A DNA stretch of 64,000 bases from positions 48,059 to 112,058 of the IMG/VR virus record IMGVR_UViG_3300003690_003063. One strand, 5' to 3'. Below, piece by piece: positions 1-8,317 of the stretch. A program made the position numbers and the translations under genes. Every line of letters starts with the position of its first letter. Position 1 is the first letter of the stretch. The DNA is from a virus. Below the pieces are notes generated by a model that worked only from the letters and a program-made list of their open reading frames with translations, had not been told where the DNA came from and ran no database searches.

Positions 1-435
1 CAAGTTCATTTAGATGTTAACTATGGTTATCTAGATGACCTAGATAACGATACAGGGGGAGGCGAGAGTGTCGCATTCGGCACGGGCACGACTACTGCTG
101 GAAAGCTTTATTACTTAAAGAATGACGGGGTATGGACAGAAGCCCGGGCAAACGCGGTTGCCACCGGAGCCAAAGAGCTATTGGGTATAGCATTAGGCAC
201 CGACCCGGCCACTAACGGAATGTTACTGCGAGGGTTTTTTCAAATGACTAGTTATCTACAGGGAACCTGGGATGAAGGCATTCCCGTCTATGTCAGCGAT
301 ACACATGCTGGCCAAGGAGATATAGATATTCCAGCAAGTTCCGGTGATTTTGTAAGGGTTATTGGATATTGTGGCGCGGGTACGACTGATCTGATCTATT
401 TTAATCCCAGTAGCACCTACATTGAACTTTCATAA
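1..435 (+). CDS. Tail fibre-like structural protein, C-terminal part
   Basis: The frame is open from the first base, so this is the 3' end of a longer gene; at least 144 residues are visible. The segment is rich in G, T and small residues and alternates short beta-type stretches (SVAFGTGTTTAGKLYYL, then LLGIALGTDPATNGMLLRGF), the style of phage tail-fibre C-terminal domains that end in a small sandwich. No catalytic motif is seen. Its stop overlaps the start of the next gene by one base (TAATG), so the two are probably co-translated. The true N-terminus lies outside the window. Confidence 0.6.
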   Translation, partial: QVHLDVNYGYLDDLDNDTGGGESVAFGTGTTTAGKLYYLKNDGVWTEARANAVATGAKELLGIALGTDPATNGMLLRGFFQMTSYLQGTWDEGIPVYVSDTHAGQGDIDIPASSGDFVRVIGYCGAGTTDLIYFNPSSTYIELS

Positions 436-1349
436 TGTCTGAAGTTAGTAAAGTCAGTGCTGTAGCGATAGCCGACATAGAAGCTATTAATGGTGTTGAC
501 GCAGATGACATAGAGTCTCTTGATGGCGTAGATTTTGTGACGGGGTTTAGTAATACGTATTCTCTTCGACAGATGGTCACGGCCGGGACGGGCTCTATGC
601 AAGTAGCAAATCCTAATAGCTATCATTTTGAAAGTGGGGGCACCGATCAAGCATTTAGTATTAGTGCGTGGGTTCATGGGAAAGTAGACCCTCCCAGTAA
701 ATTTAGAATTGCGAGCAAGGGAACTGTTGCGGTCGGCGCGACTGCAACTAATCGGGAATGGGTTTTAACCACTGGTTCCCCTCCTTGGTATGCTCCCAGC
801 GACCCACCTCCTATTCAATTTACTATTTACGGAAATACAGATGCATCCGTTTATATTCAACGATTTGGAGGCGAGATGACTATTAGCGGAAGCTGGAATC
901 ATATCGTGGCCACTTATGATGGTAACGGCTCTTCGGGAGCAAGCGGAAGTTTGGAGATATATCTTAATGGAGTCCGTTTCCCCGGCACAAACCCATCTGA
1001 TGTCGGTTCATACTCATCCCTTGCAGACAGTGGGCTGCCGGTTATAATAGGAGCAATTGCCGGCAACTCTGACAGGTTTCAGGGGTATATAGATGAGGTA
1101 AGTATTTGGAACAAAGAACTGTCCTCTGGTGATATCACACATATTTATAATTCCGGAACGCCAACTGATATATCAGCTTCTGGCAGTTTATTATCTTGGT
1201 GGCGAATGGGCGACAATGATGGGGGCTCCGGGACTACGGTTACGGATGTACAGGGTGCTGGAAATGGTTCCTTGGATAACGCGAACGGCCCCGCAGGAGC
1301 AGGAAAGTTTAGCGCTAGCGATGGAATTTCATCGGACTCGGTACCATAA
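435..1349 (+). CDS. LamG/concanavalin A-like adhesion protein
   Basis: 304 residues. From about residue 60 to 225 the sequence follows the laminin-G-like (LamG_3) jelly-roll pattern: FSISAWV near the start, WNHIVATYDG in the middle, IYLNGV, then YIDEVSIWNKELS near the end. The N-terminus (VSAVAIADIEAINGVDADDI) resembles short linker motifs seen at the start of phage fibre proteins. Proteins of this kind bind glycans, so a virion adhesin or receptor-binding tip is likely. It sits in a tight run with the upstream fibre end and the following gene (one-base overlap on each side). The specific ligand cannot be inferred. Confidence 0.7.
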   Translation: MSEVSKVSAVAIADIEAINGVDADDIESLDGVDFVTGFSNTYSLRQMVTAGTGSMQVANPNSYHFESGGTDQAFSISAWVHGKVDPPSKFRIASKGTVAVGATATNREWVLTTGSPPWYAPSDPPPIQFTIYGNTDASVYIQRFGGEMTISGSWNHIVATYDGNGSSGASGSLEIYLNGVRFPGTNPSDVGSYSSLADSGLPVIIGAIAGNSDRFQGYIDEVSIWNKELSSGDITHIYNSGTPTDISASGSLLSWWRMGDNDGGSGTTVTDVQGAGNGSLDNANGPAGAGKFSASDGISSDSVP

Positions 1350-1741
1350 TGTCTGATGATAAACAACAGTATATCGCAAAATTAGAAAAAGCCATCTCAC
1401 AAAAGTATGGCGAAGAAACTATTAATAATCCTCGCCGGTTTTGGGATGCGGAAAAAGAACAAGAGTACATAACTCAATCTCAAGCGCAACAAATAAAGTT
1501 TGGGAAACTGGCTGAATCTCAAGACAAAGTAGAACAAGATGGATTTTTAATAAATAAAAAACTACTTACTAGAGACCACAATAGGACTTGTCCTGTGTGT
1601 GAAAAATATTCTTTTCATCCTCGTGATGATTTATATATGAATAAGTTTCAAGCGTGCTTTAACTGTTTCGTATGTTACGTGGAAGGAAGAGAAGAGAGAT
1701 GGGCAACTGGTTGGAGACCACAAAATGAAAATAGCACATAA
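1349..1741 (+). CDS. Small zinc-ribbon-like protein of unknown function
   Basis: 130 residues, charged N-terminal half rich in K, E and Q, likely helical. Around residues 81-110 it carries two Cys pairs (CPVC and, about 20 residues on, CFNC followed by FVCYVEGREERW), which fits a structural zinc ribbon. I do not recognise a named family. It starts one base into the stop of the adhesin gene and overlaps the next gene by 17 bases, so it belongs to the same transcription unit just upstream of the packaging genes. Confidence 0.55.
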   Translation: MSDDKQQYIAKLEKAISQKYGEETINNPRRFWDAEKEQEYITQSQAQQIKFGKLAESQDKVEQDGFLINKKLLTRDHNRTCPVCEKYSFHPRDDLYMNKFQACFNCFVCYVEGREERWATGWRPQNENST

Positions 1742-2003
1742 AAAACTTCGTCGGATTATTCGAGAGGAAACTGAAGCATTTCAATATGAAAAGATGCTTA
1801 GGGAGCAGGATCCCGACTTATTATTAGAGAATCCAATTGCAGCAGTTGTCTTACAACTGTTGAAAAATCCCCAAGTTGTGGAAATGTTAACGCAGCTTTT
1901 GCTTCCCAAGCTTATGGGAGGGCTGACTGGCGGTGGTGCCTCTGCGGGCACAACCGGTACCGGCGGCGCCATCGGCGCCACCGGCGGTCTGAAAGAGGAA
2001 TAA
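1725..2003 (+). CDS. Small protein with IIREE-type N-terminal tag and Gly-rich tail
   Basis: 92 residues. The N-terminus MKIAHKKLRRIIREETEAF is a basic amphipathic helix ending in EE, the same pattern seen in the protein at 9438 and more loosely at 11519. The middle is a hydrophobic helix (AAVVLQLLKNPQVVEMLTQL) and the C-terminus is a low-complexity run of G, A and T. T4 internal head proteins carry a short N-terminal capsid-targeting peptide cleaved after a (L/I)xE site; IRE here would suit. A role as an internal or prohead-associated protein is inference. Confidence 0.5.
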   Translation: MKIAHKKLRRIIREETEAFQYEKMLREQDPDLLLENPIAAVVLQLLKNPQVVEMLTQLLLPKLMGGLTGGGASAGTTGTGGAIGATGGLKEE

Positions 2004-2006
2004 AGA

Positions 2007-2555
2007 ATGGCAACAGTATACGAAATCATCCAAGGAATTAACCAAGCAGCCTCGAATGCCTATGATGGAGCTCACGAGGAGGGGCTGCAAGCTGATGGTA
2101 AGGCGAGAAAGGCGGGCCTTTCGCGTGAAGACGGTCACTATATTAATGATAGTCGTGTAATGGACGGCTTTAAAGTTTCTTTTCATGGCCCCCTCTTGCG
2201 CGTTAACTATCAGGCTGAGGTAAGACTTAAAGATGTGAAAGAAACTGGTTTCGAAAATGACATCATCTCTCATCTTAAAGATATCATAAAATTTTTAAAG
2301 AAAGAATATAAAGACATTACTGGGAATACCCTTACACTTACGAAAGAAGGAGACCACAAGATCCTCGTTCAAAGAATTTCTAATTATCGCACTGACTGTC
2401 AAGCTCATTGTGATTATCGGATTGGCGGCCTCAAAGACGCAATTGAAGTGAACGAGGGATCTGACGAAGATCGTCTCGATGACGCGATTAAAAAGTGGCT
2501 GGCCATGGGCCCTAAAAATAAGCGTCCCAAGAACGATACCCGTAAAGGTAAATAA
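2007..2555 (+). CDS. Hypothetical protein upstream of terminase
   Basis: 182 residues, no signal peptide or membrane segment. It is mixed alpha/beta with a long charged helix around residues 85-105 (ISHLKDIIKFLKKEYKDITG) and a strongly basic C-terminal tail. It ends nine bases before the large terminase gene. The position is where a small terminase or packaging helper often lies, but no helix-turn-helix or gp16-type coiled coil is evident, so function is left open. Confidence 0.5.
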   Translation: MATVYEIIQGINQAASNAYDGAHEEGLQADGKARKAGLSREDGHYINDSRVMDGFKVSFHGPLLRVNYQAEVRLKDVKETGFENDIISHLKDIIKFLKKEYKDITGNTLTLTKEGDHKILVQRISNYRTDCQAHCDYRIGGLKDAIEVNEGSDEDRLDDAIKKWLAMGPKNKRPKNDTRKGK

Positions 2556-2563
2556 CACATGTT

Positions 2564-4141
2564 ATGGGGAACGCCCTTACTAAACAAGAGATTTTAAAAG
2601 AGATCGTCAAAGCGGGCAAAGATCCGATCTATTTTACGACGAATTATTGTCGTATCTCCCATCCGCAAAAAGGCCTTATACCATTTAAGGCATATCATTA
2701 TCAACAAGATCTGCTCAAAGATTTTAATGATTACCGATTCAATATAATTCTGAAGGCGCGCCAACTCGGTATTTCAACAATCACGGCAGCCTATGTTGCG
2801 TGGCTTATGCTGTTCCACCGCGATAAAAATATTCTTGTAGTGGCAACGAAGCTTCAGACCGCAACTAATCTCGTTAGAAAAGTTAAAGCAATTATTAAGC
2901 ACCTACCTCCGTGGATGCGTATAGCAGAGATTATAGTTGATAATAGAACTTCCTTTGAATTAAACAATGGGTCACAGATTAAAGGATCTTCTACTGCGGG
3001 TGACGCAGGCCGCTCTGAGGCCCTTTCATTGTTAGTCGTTGATGAGGCTGCCCATGTTGAAAAACTTTCTGATTTATGGACGGCACTTTATCCTACACTT
3101 TCCACTGGTGGTCGATGCATCGCGCTTTCAACGCCTAATGGTGTCGGCAACTGGTTTCATCAACATTGTGTTGAGGCCGAAAACGGAACCAACGATTTTC
3201 ATATGACGACACTTTTGTGGGACCAACACCCTGATCGAGATAAGAAATGGTTTGATAAAGAAACCAAAAATATGTCAAAGCGCCAAATAGCGCAGGAGCT
3301 AGAGTGCAATTTCAACGTATCCGGGGAGACAGTTATACACCCAGACGATATTCAGTGGTATCTGGAGAGAACGATCGCTCCAGAGTATCGGACAGGGTTT
3401 GATAGAAACTATTGGATTTGGAAGCAACACGAGGCCGGCAAACCCTATCTTATAGTTGCTGACGTTGCCCGCGGCGATGGAAAAGATAATAGTGCTTTCC
3501 ACATCTTGGAGTTAGCCACAATGGAAGTGGTGGCTGAATATGTGGGTAAACCCACCCCAGACGATTTCGCTGATATTTTATATAATGTGGCAAAAGAGTA
3601 CGGTGATCCCATGTTGGTGATAGAAAACAACAACATAGGCTATGCAGTACTTAAAAAACTATCAGATAAAGGGTATCCTAACTTATATCACTCAACAAAA
3701 GGAGATCATAGCTATGTAGATCCTGTGTCGGCGCAATGGCAATCGAATGTTATTCCAGGGTTTACTACTTCTTCTAAAACGCGGCCTCTTATCGTGGCGA
3801 AGATGGAAGAGTTTATGAGAAACAAACTAATTAAGATTAACTCGAATAGGTTACTTTCTGAAATGAAAACGTTTATTTGGCACCACGGTCGACCACAGGC
3901 TATGAGAAGCTATAATGATGATTTGGTTATGTCGTTTGCTATTGGATGTTGGGTAAGAGATACGGTGATTGTTGAGAGCCAGAAAAATATGGAATATAAT
4001 AAGCAATTTTTATCCTCCATTTCAACCACCAAGACAGCTATCTCGACTACTATCCCGGGAATGCGCGATCATAGAACATCAACCGATATCAAACAAGCAT
4101 CTGAGTTTGTGGAACAGTATATGGCGCTAATAAAAGGTTAA
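2564..4141 (+). CDS. terL: Terminase large subunit (T4 gp17-like)
   Basis: 525 residues. It is the packaging motor: an ATPase that translocates DNA into the prohead and a nuclease that cuts concatemers. The ATPase domain has a Walker A at 64-72 (KARQLGIST), Walker B at 156-161 (LLVVDE) and a coupling motif at 187-190 (ALST). The nuclease domain shows the RNase H-fold acids: D300 in LIVADVARGD, E354 in MLVIEN and D452/D453 in YNDDLVMSF. All expected motifs are intact and the length is close to the T4 family. It is followed three bases later by the portal gene. Confidence 0.95.
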   Translation: MGNALTKQEILKEIVKAGKDPIYFTTNYCRISHPQKGLIPFKAYHYQQDLLKDFNDYRFNIILKARQLGISTITAAYVAWLMLFHRDKNILVVATKLQTATNLVRKVKAIIKHLPPWMRIAEIIVDNRTSFELNNGSQIKGSSTAGDAGRSEALSLLVVDEAAHVEKLSDLWTALYPTLSTGGRCIALSTPNGVGNWFHQHCVEAENGTNDFHMTTLLWDQHPDRDKKWFDKETKNMSKRQIAQELECNFNVSGETVIHPDDIQWYLERTIAPEYRTGFDRNYWIWKQHEAGKPYLIVADVARGDGKDNSAFHILELATMEVVAEYVGKPTPDDFADILYNVAKEYGDPMLVIENNNIGYAVLKKLSDKGYPNLYHSTKGDHSYVDPVSAQWQSNVIPGFTTSSKTRPLIVAKMEEFMRNKLIKINSNRLLSEMKTFIWHHGRPQAMRSYNDDLVMSFAIGCWVRDTVIVESQKNMEYNKQFLSSISTTKTAISTTIPGMRDHRTSTDIKQASEFVEQYMALIKG

Positions 4142-4144
4142 ATT

Positions 4145-6118
4145 ATGGCAAAAAGAGAAAACAACCCTAGAAACCCAGCGGCTCCTCTGTTTAAGAGGCT
4201 TACTAGGCTTTTATCAGGGCCTATTGTAAATTACCGCGCACAGATCGCGCGTCAGGAACGCCGCGGCGACCTGGATAAATATAGATATCGTTTCCGTTCG
4301 ATGAGCGGCCAAGAATTTAAGAGGTCCGACAATAACTTTTCTCAAAACTATAACTTGTTTACATCTGCGGCATTCCGTAATCAAAATCGGTCGGAGCGCT
4401 ATATTGATTTTGAACAAATGGAATACATGCCCGAGATTGCATCGGCTATGGATATCTATGCTGACGAGATGACTACGTCCAACGAGTATAATCAGTTATT
4501 AAATGTTGCCTGTATGAATCTGGAAATTAAAACTATCTTAGAGTCTCTTTTTTATGATGCCCTGAACATTGAATTTAACGCCTTTGGGTGGGCGCGCTCA
4601 ATGTGTAAGTATGGCGATTTTTTTATGTATTTAGATATAGATGAAAAGCTCGGGGTTACAAACGTAATTGGAATGCCGAATAATGAGGTCGAGCGTCTTG
4701 AGGGGCAAGACCCTACCAATCCGAACTATGTCCAGTATCAGTGGAATGGCGCCGGCATAACGTTCGAGAACTGGCAAGTTGCACATTTTCGTATTTTAGG
4801 TAACGATAGACATGCTCCGTATGGCACTTCTGTTTTGGATCCTGCTCGACGTATTTGGCGTCAGCTTACATTATTAGAAGACGCTATGATTGCCTATCGT
4901 GTTGTCCGCGCCCCCGAGCGCCGCGTGTTTAAAATTGATGTGGGGAATATCCCCCCCCAAGATATCCCGCAGTACATGGAAAAGGTTAAAACCGAGATGA
5001 AACGAAATTCATTGATAGATGCCAATACGGGCCGCGTTGATTTACGTTATAACCCCCTATCGCTAGAAGAGGATTATTTTATTCCTATGCGGGGTGGAGT
5101 GGGGTCTGATATTATTTCGCTCCCGGGCGCTAAATCTCTCGATGATATCGACGATGTGAAGTATTTAAGAGATAAGATGTTTTCAGCTCTTAAAATTCCT
5201 CAATCTTATCTTACAAACTTGGAAGGGGCTGACGAAGATAAGACTACGTTAGCACAGAAGGACATCCGGTTTTCTAGAACTATCCAGCGACTTCAACGTT
5301 CTTTGGTTTCAGAGCTTGAAAAAATATCTATAGTTCATCTTTACACTCTTGGTTTCCGCGGCGACGACTTAATTAGTTTTGATTTGACCCTGAATAATCC
5401 CTCCCGACTTGCTGAGCTCCAGCAATTAGAATATCTGCGTACTAAATTTGATGTGGCCAATGCGGTACCAGAAGGAACCTTCAGCAAACGCTGGGTGGGC
5501 CACAACATTCTGGGACTCTCTGACGAAGAGGTGCTACGAAATCAGCGGGAATCCTTCTACGATCGTAAATATTCGCAGGCATTAGAGGCCGTGGTGGACG
5601 AGGGCGCCGAAGAGGCCGCCATGGGCGGCGAAGAAGGCCTTGGCGATCTCGGCGGAGACCTCGGTGGCGATCTCGGCGGAGACCTCGGCGGCGATCTCGG
5701 CGGAGAAGCTGCCCCCGCCGGTGAAGAATCTCCTCTATTAACGGCTCCCGGTCGCGTCGAAGATATAAGAGAAGAGGATGGAGATGTCCGAAATTATGAA
5801 AAAAGTTCATATGAAACTGTACGACGCCGCGGCGGCGACCAGAGACGCAAAGGCCGCTCGGGCCCCACAAGCAGACACATTAAAAATACTGCATTGCCGG
5901 AGGCCCCTAGTCTTGGCACTCGCCGTTCCCGGCTCCCAGGCGTCGTTAAAACTTCTGATTTAGGATTGGGCACAATAGATTTTAAATCAATGGTGGGCTT
6001 GGAAGAACAAAAGGCATCTATTTATAATAGTGAAACGAGACTTCTAGAGAATACTACACGGGTTCGGAGGCTTGTGGAACAGCTAGAAAAAAAAGAGGCG
6101 GAAAAGGATGAAACATAA
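4145..6118 (+). CDS. 20: Portal protein (T4 gp20-like)
   Basis: 657 residues. It forms the dodecameric ring at the head vertex through which DNA is packaged. The family signatures run from about 70 to 470: YMPEIASAMDIYADEMTT, then FRILGNDRHAPYGTSVLDPARR, the stem region, and LKIPQSYLTNLEG. Beyond residue 480 the protein departs from the family: it has a low-complexity segment of repeated LGGD units, encoded by a 24-bp tandem repeat, then a basic linker and a C-terminal coiled coil of about 55 residues. This long tail makes it larger than T4 gp20 (524 aa). Confidence 0.95.
   Translation: MAKRENNPRNPAAPLFKRLTRLLSGPIVNYRAQIARQERRGDLDKYRYRFRSMSGQEFKRSDNNFSQNYNLFTSAAFRNQNRSERYIDFEQMEYMPEIASAMDIYADEMTTSNEYNQLLNVACMNLEIKTILESLFYDALNIEFNAFGWARSMCKYGDFFMYLDIDEKLGVTNVIGMPNNEVERLEGQDPTNPNYVQYQWNGAGITFENWQVAHFRILGNDRHAPYGTSVLDPARRIWRQLTLLEDAMIAYRVVRAPERRVFKIDVGNIPPQDIPQYMEKVKTEMKRNSLIDANTGRVDLRYNPLSLEEDYFIPMRGGVGSDIISLPGAKSLDDIDDVKYLRDKMFSALKIPQSYLTNLEGADEDKTTLAQKDIRFSRTIQRLQRSLVSELEKISIVHLYTLGFRGDDLISFDLTLNNPSRLAELQQLEYLRTKFDVANAVPEGTFSKRWVGHNILGLSDEEVLRNQRESFYDRKYSQALEAVVDEGAEEAAMGGEEGLGDLGGDLGGDLGGDLGGDLGGEAAPAGEESPLLTAPGRVEDIREEDGDVRNYEKSSYETVRRRGGDQRRKGRSGPTSRHIKNTALPEAPSLGTRRSRLPGVVKTSDLGLGTIDFKSMVGLEEQKASIYNSETRLLENTTRVRRLVEQLEKKEAEKDET
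5645..5705 (+). repeat. 24-bp tandem repeat in portal gene
   Basis: Two full copies of a 24-bp unit beginning GATCTCGGCGGAGACCTCGG and a partial third copy lie in frame inside the portal gene and encode D-L-G-G repeats. They form a flexible acidic linker and are a likely site of length variation by slippage. Confidence 0.75.
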
Positions 6119-6914
6119 TAAGAAGCGGAACACAGCATTTATTTATGAAACTTTGGCCAAAGAACTTACGAAGAATATCGTAGATAAAGACGACGGAAGA
6201 AAAAATAAAGTTGTTAGAATTCTTAAAGAGTTTTTTGTTCAGGGAACGATTCTCGCACGAGAGCTTGAACTTTATCAGATTCTTCTTCAAACACAAAATG
6301 TTCAAAAAGAGATAGCCGAACGTCTTTTAGGCGAAACTAAAAAAGCTCGCGTCATCTTAGATCAAAATAAAATTTTTGATGCCCAGTCGCGACTCATAGC
6401 CGCCGTTAATAAGGGAATTGGACAACAAGTATGGGCCAACTTCGTTCCCAATTTTAAGTCTTTGGCCTCAGTTAGTGCTATTTTTAATATTAAGACCGCC
6501 GTTAAACAGAGAGTTTTATTTGAACAATCAATCATCGATAAAATGAGCGCTAAGAAATCATCTCAATTCCCCGATAATCTGAGATCAATTGACAATTTAG
6601 TCTATGGATCATTTATTAAGAAATTTAATAACAAGTATGGAGATCTTATTCAGGAGCAAAAAGATTTATTAAATCATTATATTATTAGTTTTGCTGATGA
6701 TGGTTTTGAGTTGCGACTATATCTTAATGAGGAGATCGGCAGACTTAAGACGTTGCTCTCTGAATTGGGCGCCGATACGCAAGCGTCCCTTATTGTTGAA
6801 AAAACACAGGCTGTACAGGGCTACCTTGAAAATATTCGCAAACGGGAGTTTGCTGAAGCCGATATTGACAAAATTTTAAAGACACAACAATTAGTTCGGG
6901 AGCTCCAAGAATAA
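6108..6914 (+). CDS. Helical protein between portal and protease, possible prohead core
   Basis: 268 residues, almost wholly alpha-helical and rich in K, E, L and I, with the start RNTAFIYETLAKELTKNIVDKDD. It overlaps the portal gene by 11 bases. In T4-like phages the genes between portal and prohead protease (67 and 68) encode prohead core proteins, so a core or assembly role is inferred from position and composition. No sequence match to gp67 or gp68 is evident by eye. Confidence 0.55.
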   Translation: MKHNKKRNTAFIYETLAKELTKNIVDKDDGRKNKVVRILKEFFVQGTILARELELYQILLQTQNVQKEIAERLLGETKKARVILDQNKIFDAQSRLIAAVNKGIGQQVWANFVPNFKSLASVSAIFNIKTAVKQRVLFEQSIIDKMSAKKSSQFPDNLRSIDNLVYGSFIKKFNNKYGDLIQEQKDLLNHYIISFADDGFELRLYLNEEIGRLKTLLSELGADTQASLIVEKTQAVQGYLENIRKREFAEADIDKILKTQQLVRELQE

Positions 6915-7420
6915 TGATTAAGATTAAGATTGGAGGCCCGCAGGCTACTGTCGAACTCAATGCTCGAAAAGCATTAGATGGTTCTCTCCTTATCATGGAT
7001 CATCAAAAGATTGACATTGCGGTGGTGCCAGATAAACTTAAAGTCGTGACATTTCCAAAAACGACATCCACCGAGGACGTCTACGATTATCAAAATAGAT
7101 TGTTAGAATTGTTAGCAGATAAAGGCATCATCGACCGCAGCAGTATTCAGGGGGGGAATGTCTTTCGTTCTCTAGAGGGGACAGTACATGAGAGCGAACA
7201 AATTAACCCCCTACAGGCTGCGGTATATATAATAGCTGAGTTCATCAACAGCGAGGCAGAGCATGAACAAGTCGCCGATAGATATGAGAAAGAGCTTGAA
7301 GATATGTATACCCACCCAGACGATAGAGATTCCACTGAATATGGTGAAGTTCCCCAATATGCCGAAAAGGGTTCCATGCGTCCTGGCTACTACTATTATC
7401 CATTAAGAAATCGATATTAA
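6914..7420 (+). CDS. Hypothetical protein in head-assembly cluster
   Basis: 168 residues. The N-terminal half looks like a beta-rich domain (IKIKIGGPQATVELNARKAL, VVPDKLKVVTFP), followed by a helical part from about 105 to 135 and a Tyr-rich end (RPGYYYYPLRNRY). It starts at the stop of the upstream gene (TAATG). I do not recognise a family. It is inferred to be a virion-assembly protein only because of its neighbours. Confidence 0.5.
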   Translation: MIKIKIGGPQATVELNARKALDGSLLIMDHQKIDIAVVPDKLKVVTFPKTTSTEDVYDYQNRLLELLADKGIIDRSSIQGGNVFRSLEGTVHESEQINPLQAAVYIIAEFINSEAEHEQVADRYEKELEDMYTHPDDRDSTEYGEVPQYAEKGSMRPGYYYYPLRNRY

Positions 7421-7421
7421 A

Positions 7422-7739
7422 GTGGAGCTGTTACATTTTGTGCTTGCCGCGTACGGCATGACTTTTATCATTATTCACGGACATATCTTTAATAAGATAC
7501 GTCCCGCTTGTCAAGCATGGGGAGGTTTTGGAAGATTATTTCATTGTCATCTGTGTATGGGATTTTGGGTTGGCGTCTTTCTTTGGGGCGTAAGTCCTTA
7601 CACAGAACTATTTAATTTTGACTATACGTTCGTAAATGCTTTCATTTGCGGCTGTATTAGCGCTGGTACCTCATACTTCTTAAGTATGTTGGTAGAGGAT
7701 TACGGGATCAGAGTGATCTATAAAGGAGGTGAATCATGA
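7422..7739 (+). CDS. Small membrane protein, DUF1360-like
   Basis: 105 residues, GTG start. Three hydrophobic stretches (about 5-22, 45-59 and 70-90) suggest a membrane protein. The core motif at 41-51, HCHLCMGFWVG, fits the CxxCxGFW pattern of DUF1360 membrane proteins; the role of that family is unknown to me. It sits among head-assembly genes, so it may help dock assembly at the membrane or belong to a lysis or host-takeover function; both are guesses. The gene ends in a strong Shine-Dalgarno sequence serving a tiny ORF that overlaps its stop. Confidence 0.6.
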   Translation: MELLHFVLAAYGMTFIIIHGHIFNKIRPACQAWGGFGRLFHCHLCMGFWVGVFLWGVSPYTELFNFDYTFVNAFICGCISAGTSYFLSMLVEDYGIRVIYKGGES

Positions 7740-7792
7740 AAAAGTGGATGATCCAGCCGGTTCGTCGATGCTGCTCTGGTAGCATACTTTAG
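7736..7792 (+). CDS. Possible 18-residue peptide ORF
   Basis: An ATG overlapping the stop of the membrane-protein gene (ATGA) opens an 18-codon frame encoding MKKWMIQPVRRCCSGSIL. It is preceded by TAAAGGAGGTGAATC, one of the strongest ribosome-binding sites in the window, at normal spacing. The peptide is basic with a CC pair. Either it is a real micropeptide or the ribosome-binding site serves another purpose; no family evidence exists. Confidence 0.35.
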   Translation: MKKWMIQPVRRCCSGSIL

Positions 7793-7834
7793 GTGGGACC
7801 GTAAAGACCCACGTTAAATAAATAGGAATTAATT

Positions 7835-8317
7835 ATGGCACGTAGAAAAAATGTAAAGAGAATAGACCCAAGATACTTCTTGCACGAGACAGTGAATCGT
7901 AATGACGATGGCTCAGCTATTGAAGAAGAACAAGCCATATTTGCCCCCAACCATTATTGCGTTCATCACGGCGGCGTCCAGCATGAAGGCCAGATTAAGA
8001 TGGCTGAAGCTATCAATCATAATTTTAACAGGAAGCTTAATAGAGTTACTCATTACGATATGAGACTTCAAGACGGTACTATTTTAGAAGGCATTGCGGC
8101 CGAAGATATTCAAGTTGTTCGTGCTTCTTTAGCTGAGGAACACAGCCACGAAGAGGGTTGCCCCTCCGAAGAAGGAGGTGCCACCGACATTAGCCAGTTA
8201 ACCCCCGAAGAAGCGTTTGATGCGGGCATGGCCGCGGCCAGAGATGCCATTGACCAAGCCATGGGCGCACCTGATGGGCCGCCTCCTGAAGGGGCTGAGG
8301 ATAATTATGGCCCGTAG
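7835..8317 (+). CDS. Tagged internal-protein candidate 1
   Basis: 160 residues. The first 22 residues, beginning MARRKNVKRIDPRYFLHE, are identical to the first 22 of the next gene, while the bodies are unrelated. The tag is basic and then contains FLHE followed by T, fitting a (L/I)xE cleavage site of a T4-type prohead protease, whose gene lies just downstream. The body has a His-rich central part and an acidic, Ala-rich C-terminus (about 120-160). I infer a scaffold-targeted internal head protein. It overlaps the next gene by 11 bases. Confidence 0.55.
   Translation: MARRKNVKRIDPRYFLHETVNRNDDGSAIEEEQAIFAPNHYCVHHGGVQHEGQIKMAEAINHNFNRKLNRVTHYDMRLQDGTILEGIAAEDIQVVRASLAEEHSHEEGCPSEEGGATDISQLTPEEAFDAGMAAARDAIDQAMGAPDGPPPEGAEDNYGP

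Noticed and set aside
5481-5870. Antisense Arg-rich ORF opposite the portal end
   Set aside because: It mirrors the LGGD repeat and has no start signal or recognisable fold.
7608-7615. CTATTTAA inside the DUF1360-like gene
   Set aside because: It is intragenic and explained by codons; listed to show the motif is not exclusive to gaps.
8217-8306. Upstream in-frame extension of the second tagged protein
   Set aside because: The shared tag begins at 8307 and the extra 30 residues are the out-of-frame reading of the previous gene.
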